Source of the DNA: JAZLJD01 sp045617725
GTDB taxonomy: Bacteria; Bacillota; Clostridia; Lachnospirales; Lachnospiraceae
Reading direction: 5' to 3'
Assembly: GCA_045617725.1 (NCBI GenBank)
Contig: JAZLJD010000052.1
Location: 1-7,508, forward strand
DNA: 7,508 nucleotides
The notes under the pieces were generated by a model. It was not told the origin of the DNA. It made no database searches and saw nothing but the letters and a program-made list of their open reading frames with translations. Both the position numbers and the translations under genes were made by a program. Shown piece after piece: positions 1-7,194 of this stretch; positions within the stretch are counted from its first letter, which is position 1, and each line of letters opens with the position of its first letter.

Positions 1-66
1 TCCTTGTTTTGAATTAGAATTAAGCTTGTTATTATTAATCATGTGCAAGTTAATTATAACACAAAG
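1..66. other. AT-rich intergenic DNA, no gene seen
   Basis: This short stretch is very AT-rich and lies beyond the hairpins that close the glycosidase operon. I see no start codon with a ribosome binding site and no reading frame that resembles a protein. A minus-strand TATAAT occurs at 58-53 but has no acceptable -35 box at 16-18 bases, so I do not call a promoter. It is probably the spacer to a neighbouring gene outside the window. Confidence 0.6.
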
Positions 67-106
67 AGAAGGACCAGTGGCTCACTTCTGAACCATCGGT
101 CCTTCT
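67..106. terminator. Probable bidirectional intrinsic terminator closing the GH39-GH43 operon
   Basis: A 9-bp perfect inverted repeat (AGAAGGACC at 67-75, GGTCCTTCT at 98-106) encloses a second, inner stem. In minus-strand RNA the inner arms GGTTC and GAGCC pair fully with one G-U wobble around a 6-base loop; in plus-strand RNA the same position is a C-A mismatch. On the plus strand the stem is followed directly by a run of T (105-112). On the minus strand the tail is weaker but still T-rich (CTTTGTGTT). It lies about 80 bases past the GH43 stop codon, so it is well placed to end that operon. The plus-strand T run would also stop a convergent transcript entering from the left. Confidence 0.75.
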
Positions 107-114
107 TTTTTTAT

Positions 115-136
115 GGGCTGCGTTTTTTCACAGCCC
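115..136 (-). other. Second hairpin between the GH43 stop codon and the terminator
   Basis: In minus-strand RNA, GGGCUGUG and CGCAGCCC form an 8-bp stem with one G-U pair around a loop of six A residues. The plus-strand version has a C-A mismatch at the wobble position. It is followed by an A run, not a U run, so it is not a terminator on its own. It may protect the 3' end of the operon mRNA or fold together with the adjacent hairpin at 67-106. The structure is seen directly; any function is inferred. Confidence 0.5.
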
Positions 137-184
137 CTTTCAGTCTTTCTATATCCACAATATATTTTACTGCACTTCCGTCGC

Positions 185-1837
185 TTATCTTACGATCAGT
201 TTCACACTTACATCGCGAAGTTCCGGTTTGATATCCTTCTCCTCCGTCATGTCCAGAGCGGGCTCACCGTCGATGTCGAAATGAACACGCCTTACGCCGG
301 ATGAGCGGGGTGCCTGTGTGCCCGGCCGTGCATGATAGGTATTCCATACAAGTCCGTCATCGTCAATCACATATGCATTATGGCCGGTACCGAATTCTCC
401 CTCCACGCTACGGGAAGTCAGAATCGGGTAGCCCTTCTTGTACCAGGACTTCGGATCAAGAGGATCCAGCCCCTTCTTAAGCGAAAGCAGGCCCACAACA
501 TAGGAAGTGTCAACGGCTGCTGCCGAGAAGGTAATATACAAAACATCGCCGCGCTTCAGGGCAAAGGGTCCTTCCTCCACGAAGGTATGATTGTTACCCC
601 AGCCGTAATCGGGCTTTGAAAGCACCACAATGTCGGAATCCAGCTTCCAGGGCTCGTCGGGATTCAGACGTGCAATATAGAGCCATGCCCCCAAATCCTT
701 CGGAAGGAACTGACGCTGCGACCAGATTACATAGTGCGCACCTTCCCATTCAAACTCCGTCATGTCCAGCGTAATCTCATTGCCGGCCACGCAGATATCA
801 CTGCCGTCTTTATTCACAACGCGGCGGGGCTTCTCCCAATCGTCCTTGTTGCAGGGATTTCCCCCCTCCTTGAGTGCCAACACATGGCTTTCCTCATGGA
901 AAAACGGTTCCGGCGTGCAGGCATGGAAGATATACATCCTGCCGTTAATAATGTGGAACTCCGGCGCCCAAAGCAGGCCACCTACTTCGGGATAGGTCAC
1001 AGAATCCAGAATCAAATGCTCCTCTGCCGTTACAAGCTCGGGAATCGTATCCGCCTCACGAATATAGAGCGTATGGTTATTGTCCGCATCGTTCGTCGCA
1101 ATGAAGTAATACTTTCCATTCCACTTGCCCATGCAGGGATCCGCGCGGTCATACGCAATCGGGAAATCATAATGATCCTGATGCACAAGACCTTTCACCA
1201 TATATTCGCCGGGCTTCTCGTATTCCGACTTGTATTCCCAGTCCACTTTTCCCGCACGACTCGTTCCGTCCGAATAGGAAATCACTGCTTTTGTGCCAAA
1301 AAGTACGTCTCCGGCCCGGCCGCTCTCTGCTTCCACAGTTTCAGGAACCTCTACCGCCGTATTCACTGCCGGATTCAGTTTCTTAAGAAGTCTGTCCGCA
1401 ACTTCATCCGGGATTTCCATCACATTACCGGGAATGCAGCCTTCGATTCCCGCATACTCGCCGGGAACCGCTTTCAGCTCGGAAGCTGCCGGAGGATTCT
1501 CCATGCAGATGCCTTCCTCGTAATCAAGGAAGTCCTTTGTATAGTAAACAAACCACCTGCCGGCTCCGGCCGGGTCTTCCTGACCCTCGCCGTCCGTACG
1601 GATTGCTGCAATTCCATAGCCCCGGTCATCCCGGAACAGATACGGCTTATCAAGGCATTTGGGCTCTAAGGAGCCGTCTTCGTTCTCATCCGCTTTGGCA
1701 AAAAGCACACCGCTGTTATGATTAAGAGGAACGAATCTGTCACCGTCTTCCAACGCAAGATGCGCGGAAAAAGCAAGTCGGGGATCATAATAAACATTGT
1801 CTATGGGCTGCCGCTGATACACAAAAAGTTTCTTCAT
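185..1837 (-). CDS. GH43-family glycoside hydrolase (alpha-L-arabinofuranosidase / beta-xylosidase type), intracellular
   Basis: Predicted inverting glycosidase of family GH43, likely removing arabinose or xylose from imported xylan fragments. The catalytic five-bladed propeller spans about residues 220-525. Visible motifs are RADPCMGKWNGKYYF (D233, probable general base), LLWAPEFHIINGRMYIF (blade motif at 288-304), ITLDMTEFEWEG (D358, candidate pKa-modulating Asp), VEEGPF (E422, probable general acid) and GTGHNAYVIDDDGLVWNTYHAR (H486). Residues about 165-225 look like a Big_4-type Ig domain (ISYSDGTSRAG, KPGEYMVKGLV). Residues 15-110 resemble propeller-blade sequence (HLALEDGDRFVPLN; KPYLFRDD). 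No signal peptide is present, so it should be cytoplasmic. At 550 residues it is longer than a minimal GH43 because of the N-terminal part. The ATG lies 13 bases after the GH39 stop codon, with only a weak AGGA upstream. The exact substrate cannot be read from sequence, since GH43 also includes arabinanases and galactanases. Confidence 0.93.
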   Translation of the reverse strand: MKKLFVYQRQPIDNVYYDPRLAFSAHLALEDGDRFVPLNHNSGVLFAKADENEDGSLEPKCLDKPYLFRDDRGYGIAAIRTDGEGQEDPAGAGRWFVYYTKDFLDYEEGICMENPPAASELKAVPGEYAGIEGCIPGNVMEIPDEVADRLLKKLNPAVNTAVEVPETVEAESGRAGDVLFGTKAVISYSDGTSRAGKVDWEYKSEYEKPGEYMVKGLVHQDHYDFPIAYDRADPCMGKWNGKYYFIATNDADNNHTLYIREADTIPELVTAEEHLILDSVTYPEVGGLLWAPEFHIINGRMYIFHACTPEPFFHEESHVLALKEGGNPCNKDDWEKPRRVVNKDGSDICVAGNEITLDMTEFEWEGAHYVIWSQRQFLPKDLGAWLYIARLNPDEPWKLDSDIVVLSKPDYGWGNNHTFVEEGPFALKRGDVLYITFSAAAVDTSYVVGLLSLKKGLDPLDPKSWYKKGYPILTSRSVEGEFGTGHNAYVIDDDGLVWNTYHARPGTQAPRSSGVRRVHFDIDGEPALDMTEEKDIKPELRDVSVKLIVR

Positions 1838-1853
1838 AATGTATTATGTCCTA
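1838..1853 (-). promoter_or_regulatory. Weak ribosome binding site overlapping the upstream stop codon (translational coupling)
   Basis: The best Shine-Dalgarno match before the GH43 start is AGGA at 1852-1849, 11 bases from the ATG and overlapping the TAG stop of the GH39 gene (1853-1851). This is much weaker than the GGAGG sites of the GH39 and aminopeptidase genes. Ribosomes finishing GH39 probably re-initiate here, tying GH43 output to GH39 translation. The motif is seen; the coupling is inferred. Confidence 0.5.
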
Positions 1854-3359
1854 TCTGGTACTGAGTACCTTGTCATAATCGTATCCACGATCCGAAGTAA
1901 CCTCGGATTCCTTAATCTCAAACCAGATTACACCGTTCTTCTTGATTTCGAAGCTTACCTTGGAAGAGCGATTCTTCTCAATACGCTGCGTCTTTACAAG
2001 GGGATAAGCAGACTCTCTCAGAAGCTTATTCAGCTCTGCGGTGGGATGAGCGGGCTCTCCCAAGTCATGCCATACCTTCAGCGGATTACAGGTGTCTTCA
2101 TCGACAATCTTCTGCATCAGGCTGTAGCCTTTCTTTTTGTCGAGCGGGAAGTTAAGCTCCAGTTCCACGCTCTTCTCGCCGTCCGTATTCCAGAGAACGC
2201 CCATGTAGCCCTTCTTCGTCTTGATGACAACCGCATTGTCGTCACGATAAAGACAGGTGTCACCGGCTTCTTCAAGCTTCTTGAAGAAAGCAAAGGTCCA
2301 GAAGGTCGGTTTCGGAATGCATCCGTCAGCCACAAGGCCGAAACCGCCGTGGAACGGAGTAAACTGAACGCCCTGTTCCTCAAATACGTCGCCGAAGGTC
2401 CAGTAAGAATAGGACTCGTTGATGTCGCCCAGTCTGGATAACTGCTGTGCGAGCAGAGCGGCATTTAGGTTGGTATCATGAATAATTCCACGCGGTGTGT
2501 AGGAAGTATTGAACTCCGTAATATGAATCGGAAGTCCCTTGTACTCCTTGTAACCGTCGATGATGGCACGGGTCGTTGCAAGGTTCGCAAATCCATCCTC
2601 GGGATTCATCAGCTTGTGATAATCATAGTGACCCTGACGCTCTGGGAATTCTACGGTGTAATGATGTCTCGTAATGAAATCCGGTTTCAGCTTCTCGTCG
2701 TGGCAGAATTTCATGAATGCGGAAATCCAAACCTCGTCCGAGCCGCCGCACACTGCAGGGCCGCCCACCTTAAAGCGCTTGTCAACGCCCTTGATGGTGT
2801 TAAATGTATTCTTAAACAATGTAAAGTAAGCCTGCTGATCGGCATGCTCCCAGAATCCGGGAAGGTTGGGCTCATTCCAAACTTCGATGGGCCATGCAAG
2901 AACCTCATCCTCGCCATAACGCTCCAAAAGATGCTTAAGGAGCTCGGCAATCAGATTGTTCCACTTCTCATATTCCTTCGGGGGAGTGGTGTTGCCCTTC
3001 CAATAGAAGATGGTCTGATTACCGCTTGCGATACGGGAAGGCATGAAGCCCAGCTCCAGGAAAGGACGGATGTTCAGGCTCAAATACATATCAAACACAC
3101 GGTCCAGATAGGTGAAGCAATACTCGGTCTCACCCTCTGCATCGCCCCAGTGTTTCATAAACTCCTGATAAATCGCCATATCGTCACTCAGAAGGCCATG
3201 GCCACGGATATGCTTAAAGCCGATCTCCTCCTGAACAAACTTAAGCTGCTCATAGTATTCCTTGGTAAGTGCCAGGCCGATACGACCGGTACCTACGCAG
3301 AAATCCACATTATTGTGGAATTTTACGACGGATTCGTCGTTAATCTGAATTTTTCTCAT
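1851..3359 (-). CDS. xynB: GH39 beta-xylosidase, intracellular
   Basis: Retaining beta-D-xylosidase that should release xylose from the non-reducing ends of xylo-oligosaccharides. The 502-residue length matches clostridial GH39 enzymes such as Thermoanaerobacterium saccharolyticum XynB. The N-terminal block (FCVGTGRIGLALTKEYYEQL, then IGFKHIRGHGLLSDD, about residues 20-60) is characteristic. The acid/base is E163 in WPIEVWNEPNLPGFW and the nucleophile is E282 in HITEFNTSYTPR, close to the family positions near 160 and 277. RHHYTVEFPE (231-240) and YSYWTFGDVFEE (317-328) are further active-site segments of the (beta/alpha)8 barrel; residues from about 370 form the C-terminal beta-sandwich. With no signal peptide it should act in the cytoplasm on imported oligosaccharides. 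The start is supported by GGAGG nine bases upstream. It is the first gene of a two-gene unit with GH43, preceded by its own promoter-like region. All key residues are present; I see no damage. The symbol follows the characterised homologue and is not unique to GH39. Confidence 0.96.
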   Translation of the reverse strand: MRKIQINDESVVKFHNNVDFCVGTGRIGLALTKEYYEQLKFVQEEIGFKHIRGHGLLSDDMAIYQEFMKHWGDAEGETEYCFTYLDRVFDMYLSLNIRPFLELGFMPSRIASGNQTIFYWKGNTTPPKEYEKWNNLIAELLKHLLERYGEDEVLAWPIEVWNEPNLPGFWEHADQQAYFTLFKNTFNTIKGVDKRFKVGGPAVCGGSDEVWISAFMKFCHDEKLKPDFITRHHYTVEFPERQGHYDYHKLMNPEDGFANLATTRAIIDGYKEYKGLPIHITEFNTSYTPRGIIHDTNLNAALLAQQLSRLGDINESYSYWTFGDVFEEQGVQFTPFHGGFGLVADGCIPKPTFWTFAFFKKLEEAGDTCLYRDDNAVVIKTKKGYMGVLWNTDGEKSVELELNFPLDKKKGYSLMQKIVDEDTCNPLKVWHDLGEPAHPTAELNKLLRESAYPLVKTQRIEKNRSSKVSFEIKKNGVIWFEIKESEVTSDRGYDYDKVLSTR

Positions 3360-3368
3360 ATGTTTATA

Positions 3369-3373
3369 CCTCC
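3369..3373 (-). promoter_or_regulatory. Strong ribosome binding site of the GH39 gene
   Basis: GGAGG at 3373-3369 sits nine bases upstream of the ATG at 3359 and decides the start. No other in-frame ATG has a comparable site. Confidence 0.85.
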
Positions 3374-3396
3374 ATATTGCTAAAAACTACATCTCT

Positions 3397-3425
3397 ATTT
3401 AACTAAAATCAGCTTTTTGAGACAA
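3397..3425 (-). promoter_or_regulatory. Candidate sigma-A promoter of the GH39-GH43 operon
   Basis: TTGTCT (-35, 3425-3420) and TTAAAT (-10, 3402-3397) are separated by exactly 17 bases; each matches its consensus at 4 of 6 positions. A start site near 3390 would give a 5' leader of about 30 bases containing the GGAGG site. A weak promoter with operator-like repeats upstream (3477-3538) would suit an activator-dependent, substrate-induced operon. The motif is seen; activity is inferred. Confidence 0.5.
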
Positions 3426-3476
3426 TGTGCTTTATGCAAAACTTGTTGTGCTATTTTGGCGTTCTGTTCGGGCATA

Positions 3477-3494
3477 TTCCGTCACGTTCCGTCA
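3477..3494. promoter_or_regulatory. Tandem TTCCGTCA direct repeat, candidate activator binding site
   Basis: Two copies of TTCCGTCA (3477-3484 and 3487-3494) start exactly 10 bp apart, one helical turn. The second copy extends to CGTTCCGTCA, and this 10-mer occurs again at 3529-3538. The pair lies about 87-104 bases upstream of the predicted GH39 transcription start. Closely spaced, same-face direct repeats are typical of binding sites for AraC-type and other activators of sugar-utilisation operons. No regulator gene is in the window, so the protein is unknown. Confidence 0.45.
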
Positions 3495-3522
3495 AATATA
3501 GCTATTGCTAAATATCAAAGTG

Positions 3523-3538
3523 TGACGGCGTTCCGTCA
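3523..3538. promoter_or_regulatory. Third TTCCGTCA copy, arranged as a palindrome
   Basis: TGACGG (3523-3528) and CCGTCA (3533-3538) form a perfect 6-bp inverted repeat around CGTT, ending one base beyond the aminopeptidase stop codon. Its right half is the third copy of the motif seen at 3477-3494, starting 44 bp (about four turns) from the second. It could be an operator or a short 3'-end hairpin of the aminopeptidase mRNA. No T run follows on the minus strand, so it would be a poor terminator. Confidence 0.4.
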
Positions 3539-3539
3539 T

Positions 3540-4655
3540 TTACTCAAGATTCTCGGGATTCAGAATGAGCAGTTCGGGAACTACAAACCGACCGTCCTTA
3601 CGAATCAGAACATCGTCAAAATATACCTCACCGCCGCCGTATTCAGGACGCATAATAAGTACCAAATCCCAATGAATGGCAGAATGATTGCCGTTGGGAG
3701 CCTCCTTGTAGCAGTTGCCGGGAGTGAAATGGATGGAGCCGGAAATCTTTTCGTCAAAGAGAATATCCTTCATGGGCTTCAAAATGTACGGATTGACACC
3801 GAGTGCGAATTCGCCGACATATCTTGCTCCTTCATCAGAGTCGAGCAGCTCATTGATCTTTTGATTGTTATTGGCGGTAGCCTTCACAATCTTACCATTC
3901 TCGAAGGTAAGAGATACATTCTCGTAGGTAAAGCCCTGGTACAGGGAGGGAGCGTTATAAGTAATCACGCCGTTTACGGAATCACGCACGGGCGCCGTAT
4001 AAACCTCGCCGTCCGGGATGTTTCTGTCGCCAAAGCAGCCCACTGCCGGAATGTCCTTGATAGAGAATGTAAGGTCCGTGCCGGGTGCAACCAGGCGAAC
4101 CTTGTCGGTATGATTCATGTAATCGATCAGATACTGCTCGGCACGCTTCATCTTGGCGTAGTCCATGCAGCATACGCGGAAGTAGAAGTCCTCAAAATCC
4201 TCCGTGGAAGTGCCGGAAAGCTGTGCCATCGCGTCATTCGGATAACGCAGAACAACCCAGCGGGTATCGGGAACGCGGATGCCGTGATGCACGGGTTCCG
4301 TATAGTATTTGTCATAAAGAGCCATCTTGTCGGAAGGAATGTCGGACAGCTCCGAAGCATTCTCCGAACCTCTCACGCCTATGTAGCAGTCCATCTGACG
4401 CATCTCGGCACTGTCGATTTCCGCCATAAGCATAAGCTGCTCCTTCGTGCAGTGAAGCAGCATCTGGCGCTGTACTTTTTGGCCTGTATAATGCGGAAAA
4501 GGAATACCGCCGGCCTCATACACCTCGCGAACCAGCTCCTTCGCCAAATCCTCCGTACTCTCCCCGATGTAATGAATGTAAACTTTGTCGCCGGCCTTCA
4601 CCTCGCAGGAATAATTGACAAGATTGTGTGCCAGCTTTGTGATTCTTGGATCCAT
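3540..4655 (-). CDS. M29-family metallo-aminopeptidase (AmpS/PepS-like)
   Basis: Cytoplasmic aminopeptidase that removes N-terminal amino acids from peptides using a two-metal centre. The N-terminus (ITKLAHNLVNYSCEVKAGDKVYIHY, then KELVREVYEAGGIP) is the typical M29 opening, with D-alpha-beta structure up to about residue 190. The C-terminal half carries the complete set of expected metal and catalytic residues: E217 in RNIPDGEVYTAPV, E282 in GARYVGEFALGVNP, H309 and Y316 in SIHFTPGNCY, and H328 and D330 in SAIHWDLVLI. The length of 371 is a little below the usual 400-410; the loop between Y316 and H328 is short, but no motif is missing. It starts 20 bases after the upstream exported-protein gene and has an excellent ribosome binding site, so the two are probably one operon. 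The link to that protein is unknown; the enzyme may simply serve general peptide turnover. No signal peptide is present. Confidence 0.95.
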   Translation of the reverse strand: MDPRITKLAHNLVNYSCEVKAGDKVYIHYIGESTEDLAKELVREVYEAGGIPFPHYTGQKVQRQMLLHCTKEQLMLMAEIDSAEMRQMDCYIGVRGSENASELSDIPSDKMALYDKYYTEPVHHGIRVPDTRWVVLRYPNDAMAQLSGTSTEDFEDFYFRVCCMDYAKMKRAEQYLIDYMNHTDKVRLVAPGTDLTFSIKDIPAVGCFGDRNIPDGEVYTAPVRDSVNGVITYNAPSLYQGFTYENVSLTFENGKIVKATANNNQKINELLDSDEGARYVGEFALGVNPYILKPMKDILFDEKISGSIHFTPGNCYKEAPNGNHSAIHWDLVLIMRPEYGGGEVYFDDVLIRKDGRFVVPELLILNPENLE

Positions 4656-4663
4656 TTCAACAT

Positions 4664-4668
4664 CCTCC
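4664..4668 (-). promoter_or_regulatory. Strong ribosome binding site of the aminopeptidase gene
   Basis: GGAGG at 4668-4664, within TAAGGAGGATG, lies eight bases before the ATG at 4655. It sits in the 20-base gap after the upstream stop codon, which supports both the chosen start and independent, efficient initiation within the operon. Confidence 0.85.
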
Positions 4669-4675
4669 TTAAATA

Positions 4676-7192
4676 TTATTGTCTTGGTATATAGGATATA
4701 AATACATTTCCTTCTTTTTCAAAAACGGCTGCCATGTCCGACATACTCTTTTTCTCAAGAGTGCCGGAAACAGGGTCTAAAACAACGACCTGTGTCTTAT
4801 TGAAGCCGGTGAGCAGAACGTAGTGGTTCTCCCCGTAAAGGGCAAGCACCGGAATATCGCGATTTAAGTAATACAGCATCTCCTCGAGGCTGCAACCCGT
4901 AAGGTCCAAACCGCGCACGGAAGGTACCTGCGACTCCAAAAGCTCCGTAATATGATAATTCTCAAAATCAAAGGTGCCCTCGTGCGAAACGCCCAGGCTT
5001 TCAAGCATGACTCGCATGCAGGCATCGAGGCTGGTCTCCGTCTCCGTAGCCGCGGTCGCCTTTATCTTCATAATCTGATTCTTGGCAAGCAGATTGGCGC
5101 GGACAAAGACATAATGTCCTTCCGAATCCACAGCCACTCCGGCCCTCGCATCGGCCAGCAGGACCGCCTCGGAAGGCTTCTGGAAGGTGCCGATAATGCC
5201 ACCCTGTGCATATACATAATACCGGCTGCGCTCCTCCGTTTCGGGGAGTGTCATATCGCCGGCCTTCTCAATAAGCAGTTCCTTCGGGTTCAGAGTCTTG
5301 ACGTTCTTTGTATCCACCGTCTTCTTAAGGTTGATACGCCAGATGGTCTCATACTTGTCAACCGCCACGCTGACCACCGTGTTCGTACCGCTCGCCTGCG
5401 CTTCGTGGTTCACAATCTGGTCGTTATAGGTCGCCTTGAACGTGCCGTTCTCTTCCTTCACGGCGCGATAAAGAGTAATCTGACTCTCCTCAAGACTGCT
5501 GCCGGTCACATAGATGCCTTCCTGCTCGTACGTCTTTAGGATACTTCCGTCATTGCCACGTATGTAGAGTATATACATGGGAAATGTCGCATTTCCGTTC
5601 CGATCGTATGTGATGTCCGTTTTACGCGCTTCTCCGTAAACAAGGTCCTCGCCCATAAAGCCGATCGGGGCAATGCAGTTTCCGTCGCCCGCCTTGATGT
5701 GGCGCTGCGCACTCGTCGCCAGGTTCAAAAGAATCAGCTCGCTGCAGTTATTCGTATCCTCGCCGTCCTGCCATACCAGCATTTCATTGTTCTCGGAAGT
5801 ACGGAAGGTCTGTCCCGTCACATCCGTCTTCAAAATACTCGAAGTACCGTCAAACATATTGAGCACGTAGATGGTTCCGTCCAGGTACAGATAGAATGCA
5901 CCGTCCTCATTGGCGTAGGAAAGCTCATTTACATTGCTCTCAAGCTGCGTAACACTGCGGTGGTAGGGCAAAAAGAAATTCTCCTCATTTCGGTTCAGTG
6001 CCGCATTGTAGGTATTCATCCAAAGTCCGGTTCTTCCTTCATAACGCCCGCGGTTCATGTAGCCGTACACGAGGTATGTCACATCGCCTTCGTCGCTTAA
6101 GGAAAGCAGCTTCACGTGATGCTCGTGGAAATCGCAGCGTATATCCCCGTCGCGGAAGCTGAAAATTCGGGCAAACTTGCCGGTCCCCACATTATAGGAG
6201 AACACTTCATCCGCCGTCACATACGCAAATATGGTTCCGTCGGAGGACTCCATATACTGTATCTCTTCATTCTGGATGCCGATATTCAGACGGTTCTCCG
6301 TAATCGGAATCTCCTCATCAGGCGGAAGTTCATCCATGGTTCTTACATATTCAAGAAGGTAGCAGCGCTCCGTTCCGTACTTGATTCGATAGAATTCGTT
6401 CACACGGTAATACACCGTTTCCTTATTCTCCACACTTCCCACCAAAAAGCTCACTTCAAAGGACGCGGTCTGCGGTTGCATTTCCCGAAGATAAACCTCC
6501 GGCTTTCCGACCTCCTTGACCGACAGATCCCCGTAGGAAAGCTGCTCCAGGGAAGAATGAATGTCCACATACGACAGGGAGGTATTGTCGCCCTTCTTAT
6601 TGGACTCCATGTACAGCTTCAAATCCTCAATATGCTCTTTGTCAAAGGTCCCCCGATGGAAATCCATAACAAAATTCAGCTTGGAATATAAATGCAGGGA
6701 TGTGCCAAAAATAATCCTGGTATAGTAGTAAACCTCCCGGCCGTCCTCAAGCGTAAGGACAACCACCAGGGTATACTCGCAATCCGTCTCAATCAGGTCC
6801 TTGATGTTAAGCGTCGCCGTCAGATACTCCTCGGACTGCTGGAAATCCTTGACCTCCGTATCCTCGATAAGGCGGGAAGAATCCAGGGAACGAACCTCAT
6901 ACCGAAGCGACGCAACATTCGTCCCGAATTTCTCTACACGCAAGTAAAGCTGCCGGTCATCCCCCAGCGGTGTGATGGTATCCCGAAGATACTCACTCTC
7001 CATCCGTTCCGGGCTGCCGTGCAGCGTATTCATGTAGTAACCGCCGCTCTCGAAGCTGACGAGCGGGAATGAGGCCGCCGCCATTTCGGCAGTCATTTCG
7101 GTACTGTTATTATCAATTCCAAAACTGAACAGGTAAACCGCTCCGAGGAACACGATTATACATGTCAGAACCTTCAAAATACTCTGTTTCAT
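4676..7192 (-). CDS. Large membrane-anchored exported protein with probable beta-propeller and degenerate C39-like peptidase domain
   Basis: Not a named protein; described from sequence. A basic start (MKQ) and hydrophobic segment at residues 6-26 make a signal anchor or signal peptide, so the remaining ~810 residues should be extracellular. There is no lipobox. Residues about 75-165 are beta-rich and Ig-like. Residues about 165-290 form a mixed region (LHLYSKLNFVMDFHRGTF, YYRVNEFYRIKYG). Residues about 300-625 show repeated strand-turn units (YMESSDGTIFAYV, SYANEDGAFYLYLDGTIYVLN, NNEMLVWQDG) suggesting a beta-propeller. Residues about 715-838 match the C39-like peptidase pattern, with H790 in ENHYVLLTGF and D806 in VVVLDPVSG. 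The position expected for the catalytic Cys appears to be S721, as aligned on the helix SLDACMRVMLESLG; C725 is one turn away. The domain may therefore bind peptides rather than cut them. The gene leads a probable operon with the M29 aminopeptidase. It could be a surface sensor, scaffold or peptide-binding protein; no substrate can be named. Confidence 0.88.
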   Translation of the reverse strand: MKQSILKVLTCIIVFLGAVYLFSFGIDNNSTEMTAEMAAASFPLVSFESGGYYMNTLHGSPERMESEYLRDTITPLGDDRQLYLRVEKFGTNVASLRYEVRSLDSSRLIEDTEVKDFQQSEEYLTATLNIKDLIETDCEYTLVVVLTLEDGREVYYYTRIIFGTSLHLYSKLNFVMDFHRGTFDKEHIEDLKLYMESNKKGDNTSLSYVDIHSSLEQLSYGDLSVKEVGKPEVYLREMQPQTASFEVSFLVGSVENKETVYYRVNEFYRIKYGTERCYLLEYVRTMDELPPDEEIPITENRLNIGIQNEEIQYMESSDGTIFAYVTADEVFSYNVGTGKFARIFSFRDGDIRCDFHEHHVKLLSLSDEGDVTYLVYGYMNRGRYEGRTGLWMNTYNAALNRNEENFFLPYHRSVTQLESNVNELSYANEDGAFYLYLDGTIYVLNMFDGTSSILKTDVTGQTFRTSENNEMLVWQDGEDTNNCSELILLNLATSAQRHIKAGDGNCIAPIGFMGEDLVYGEARKTDITYDRNGNATFPMYILYIRGNDGSILKTYEQEGIYVTGSSLEESQITLYRAVKEENGTFKATYNDQIVNHEAQASGTNTVVSVAVDKYETIWRINLKKTVDTKNVKTLNPKELLIEKAGDMTLPETEERSRYYVYAQGGIIGTFQKPSEAVLLADARAGVAVDSEGHYVFVRANLLAKNQIMKIKATAATETETSLDACMRVMLESLGVSHEGTFDFENYHITELLESQVPSVRGLDLTGCSLEEMLYYLNRDIPVLALYGENHYVLLTGFNKTQVVVLDPVSGTLEKKSMSDMAAVFEKEGNVFISYIPRQ

Positions 7193-7194
7193 AA

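Noticed and set aside
53..81. Promoter for a minus-strand gene beyond the left edge
   Set aside because: TATAAT is present at 58-53 but the -35 position falls in the terminator hairpin (CCACTG) with no match to TTGACA.
734..1669. Plus-strand reading frame of 311 codons opposite the GH43 gene
   Set aside because: Antisense shadow of a clear GH43 domain; composition is rich in Arg, His and Ile with no motif.
2478..3383. Plus-strand reading frame of 301 codons opposite the GH39 gene
   Set aside because: Antisense shadow covering the GH39 catalytic motifs; no ribosome binding site and no protein-like pattern.
3523..3538. Intrinsic terminator directly after the aminopeptidase gene
   Set aside because: The 6-bp stem is followed by CACTTTGATATTT rather than a T run, and its right half is a copy of the nearby direct-repeat motif, so an operator is at least as likely.
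3417..4694. Long plus-strand reading frame (425 codons) antisense to the whole aminopeptidase gene
   Set aside because: It shadows a gene whose active-site residues are all intact, has no ribosome binding site or recognisable domain, and its translation lacks any family-like pattern. Long antisense frames are expected with this codon bias.
7159..7192. Lipoprotein signal peptide in the 838-residue protein
   Set aside because: The only early Cys (residue 11) lies inside the hydrophobic segment in the context VLTC with further hydrophobic residues after it, which does not fit a lipobox.
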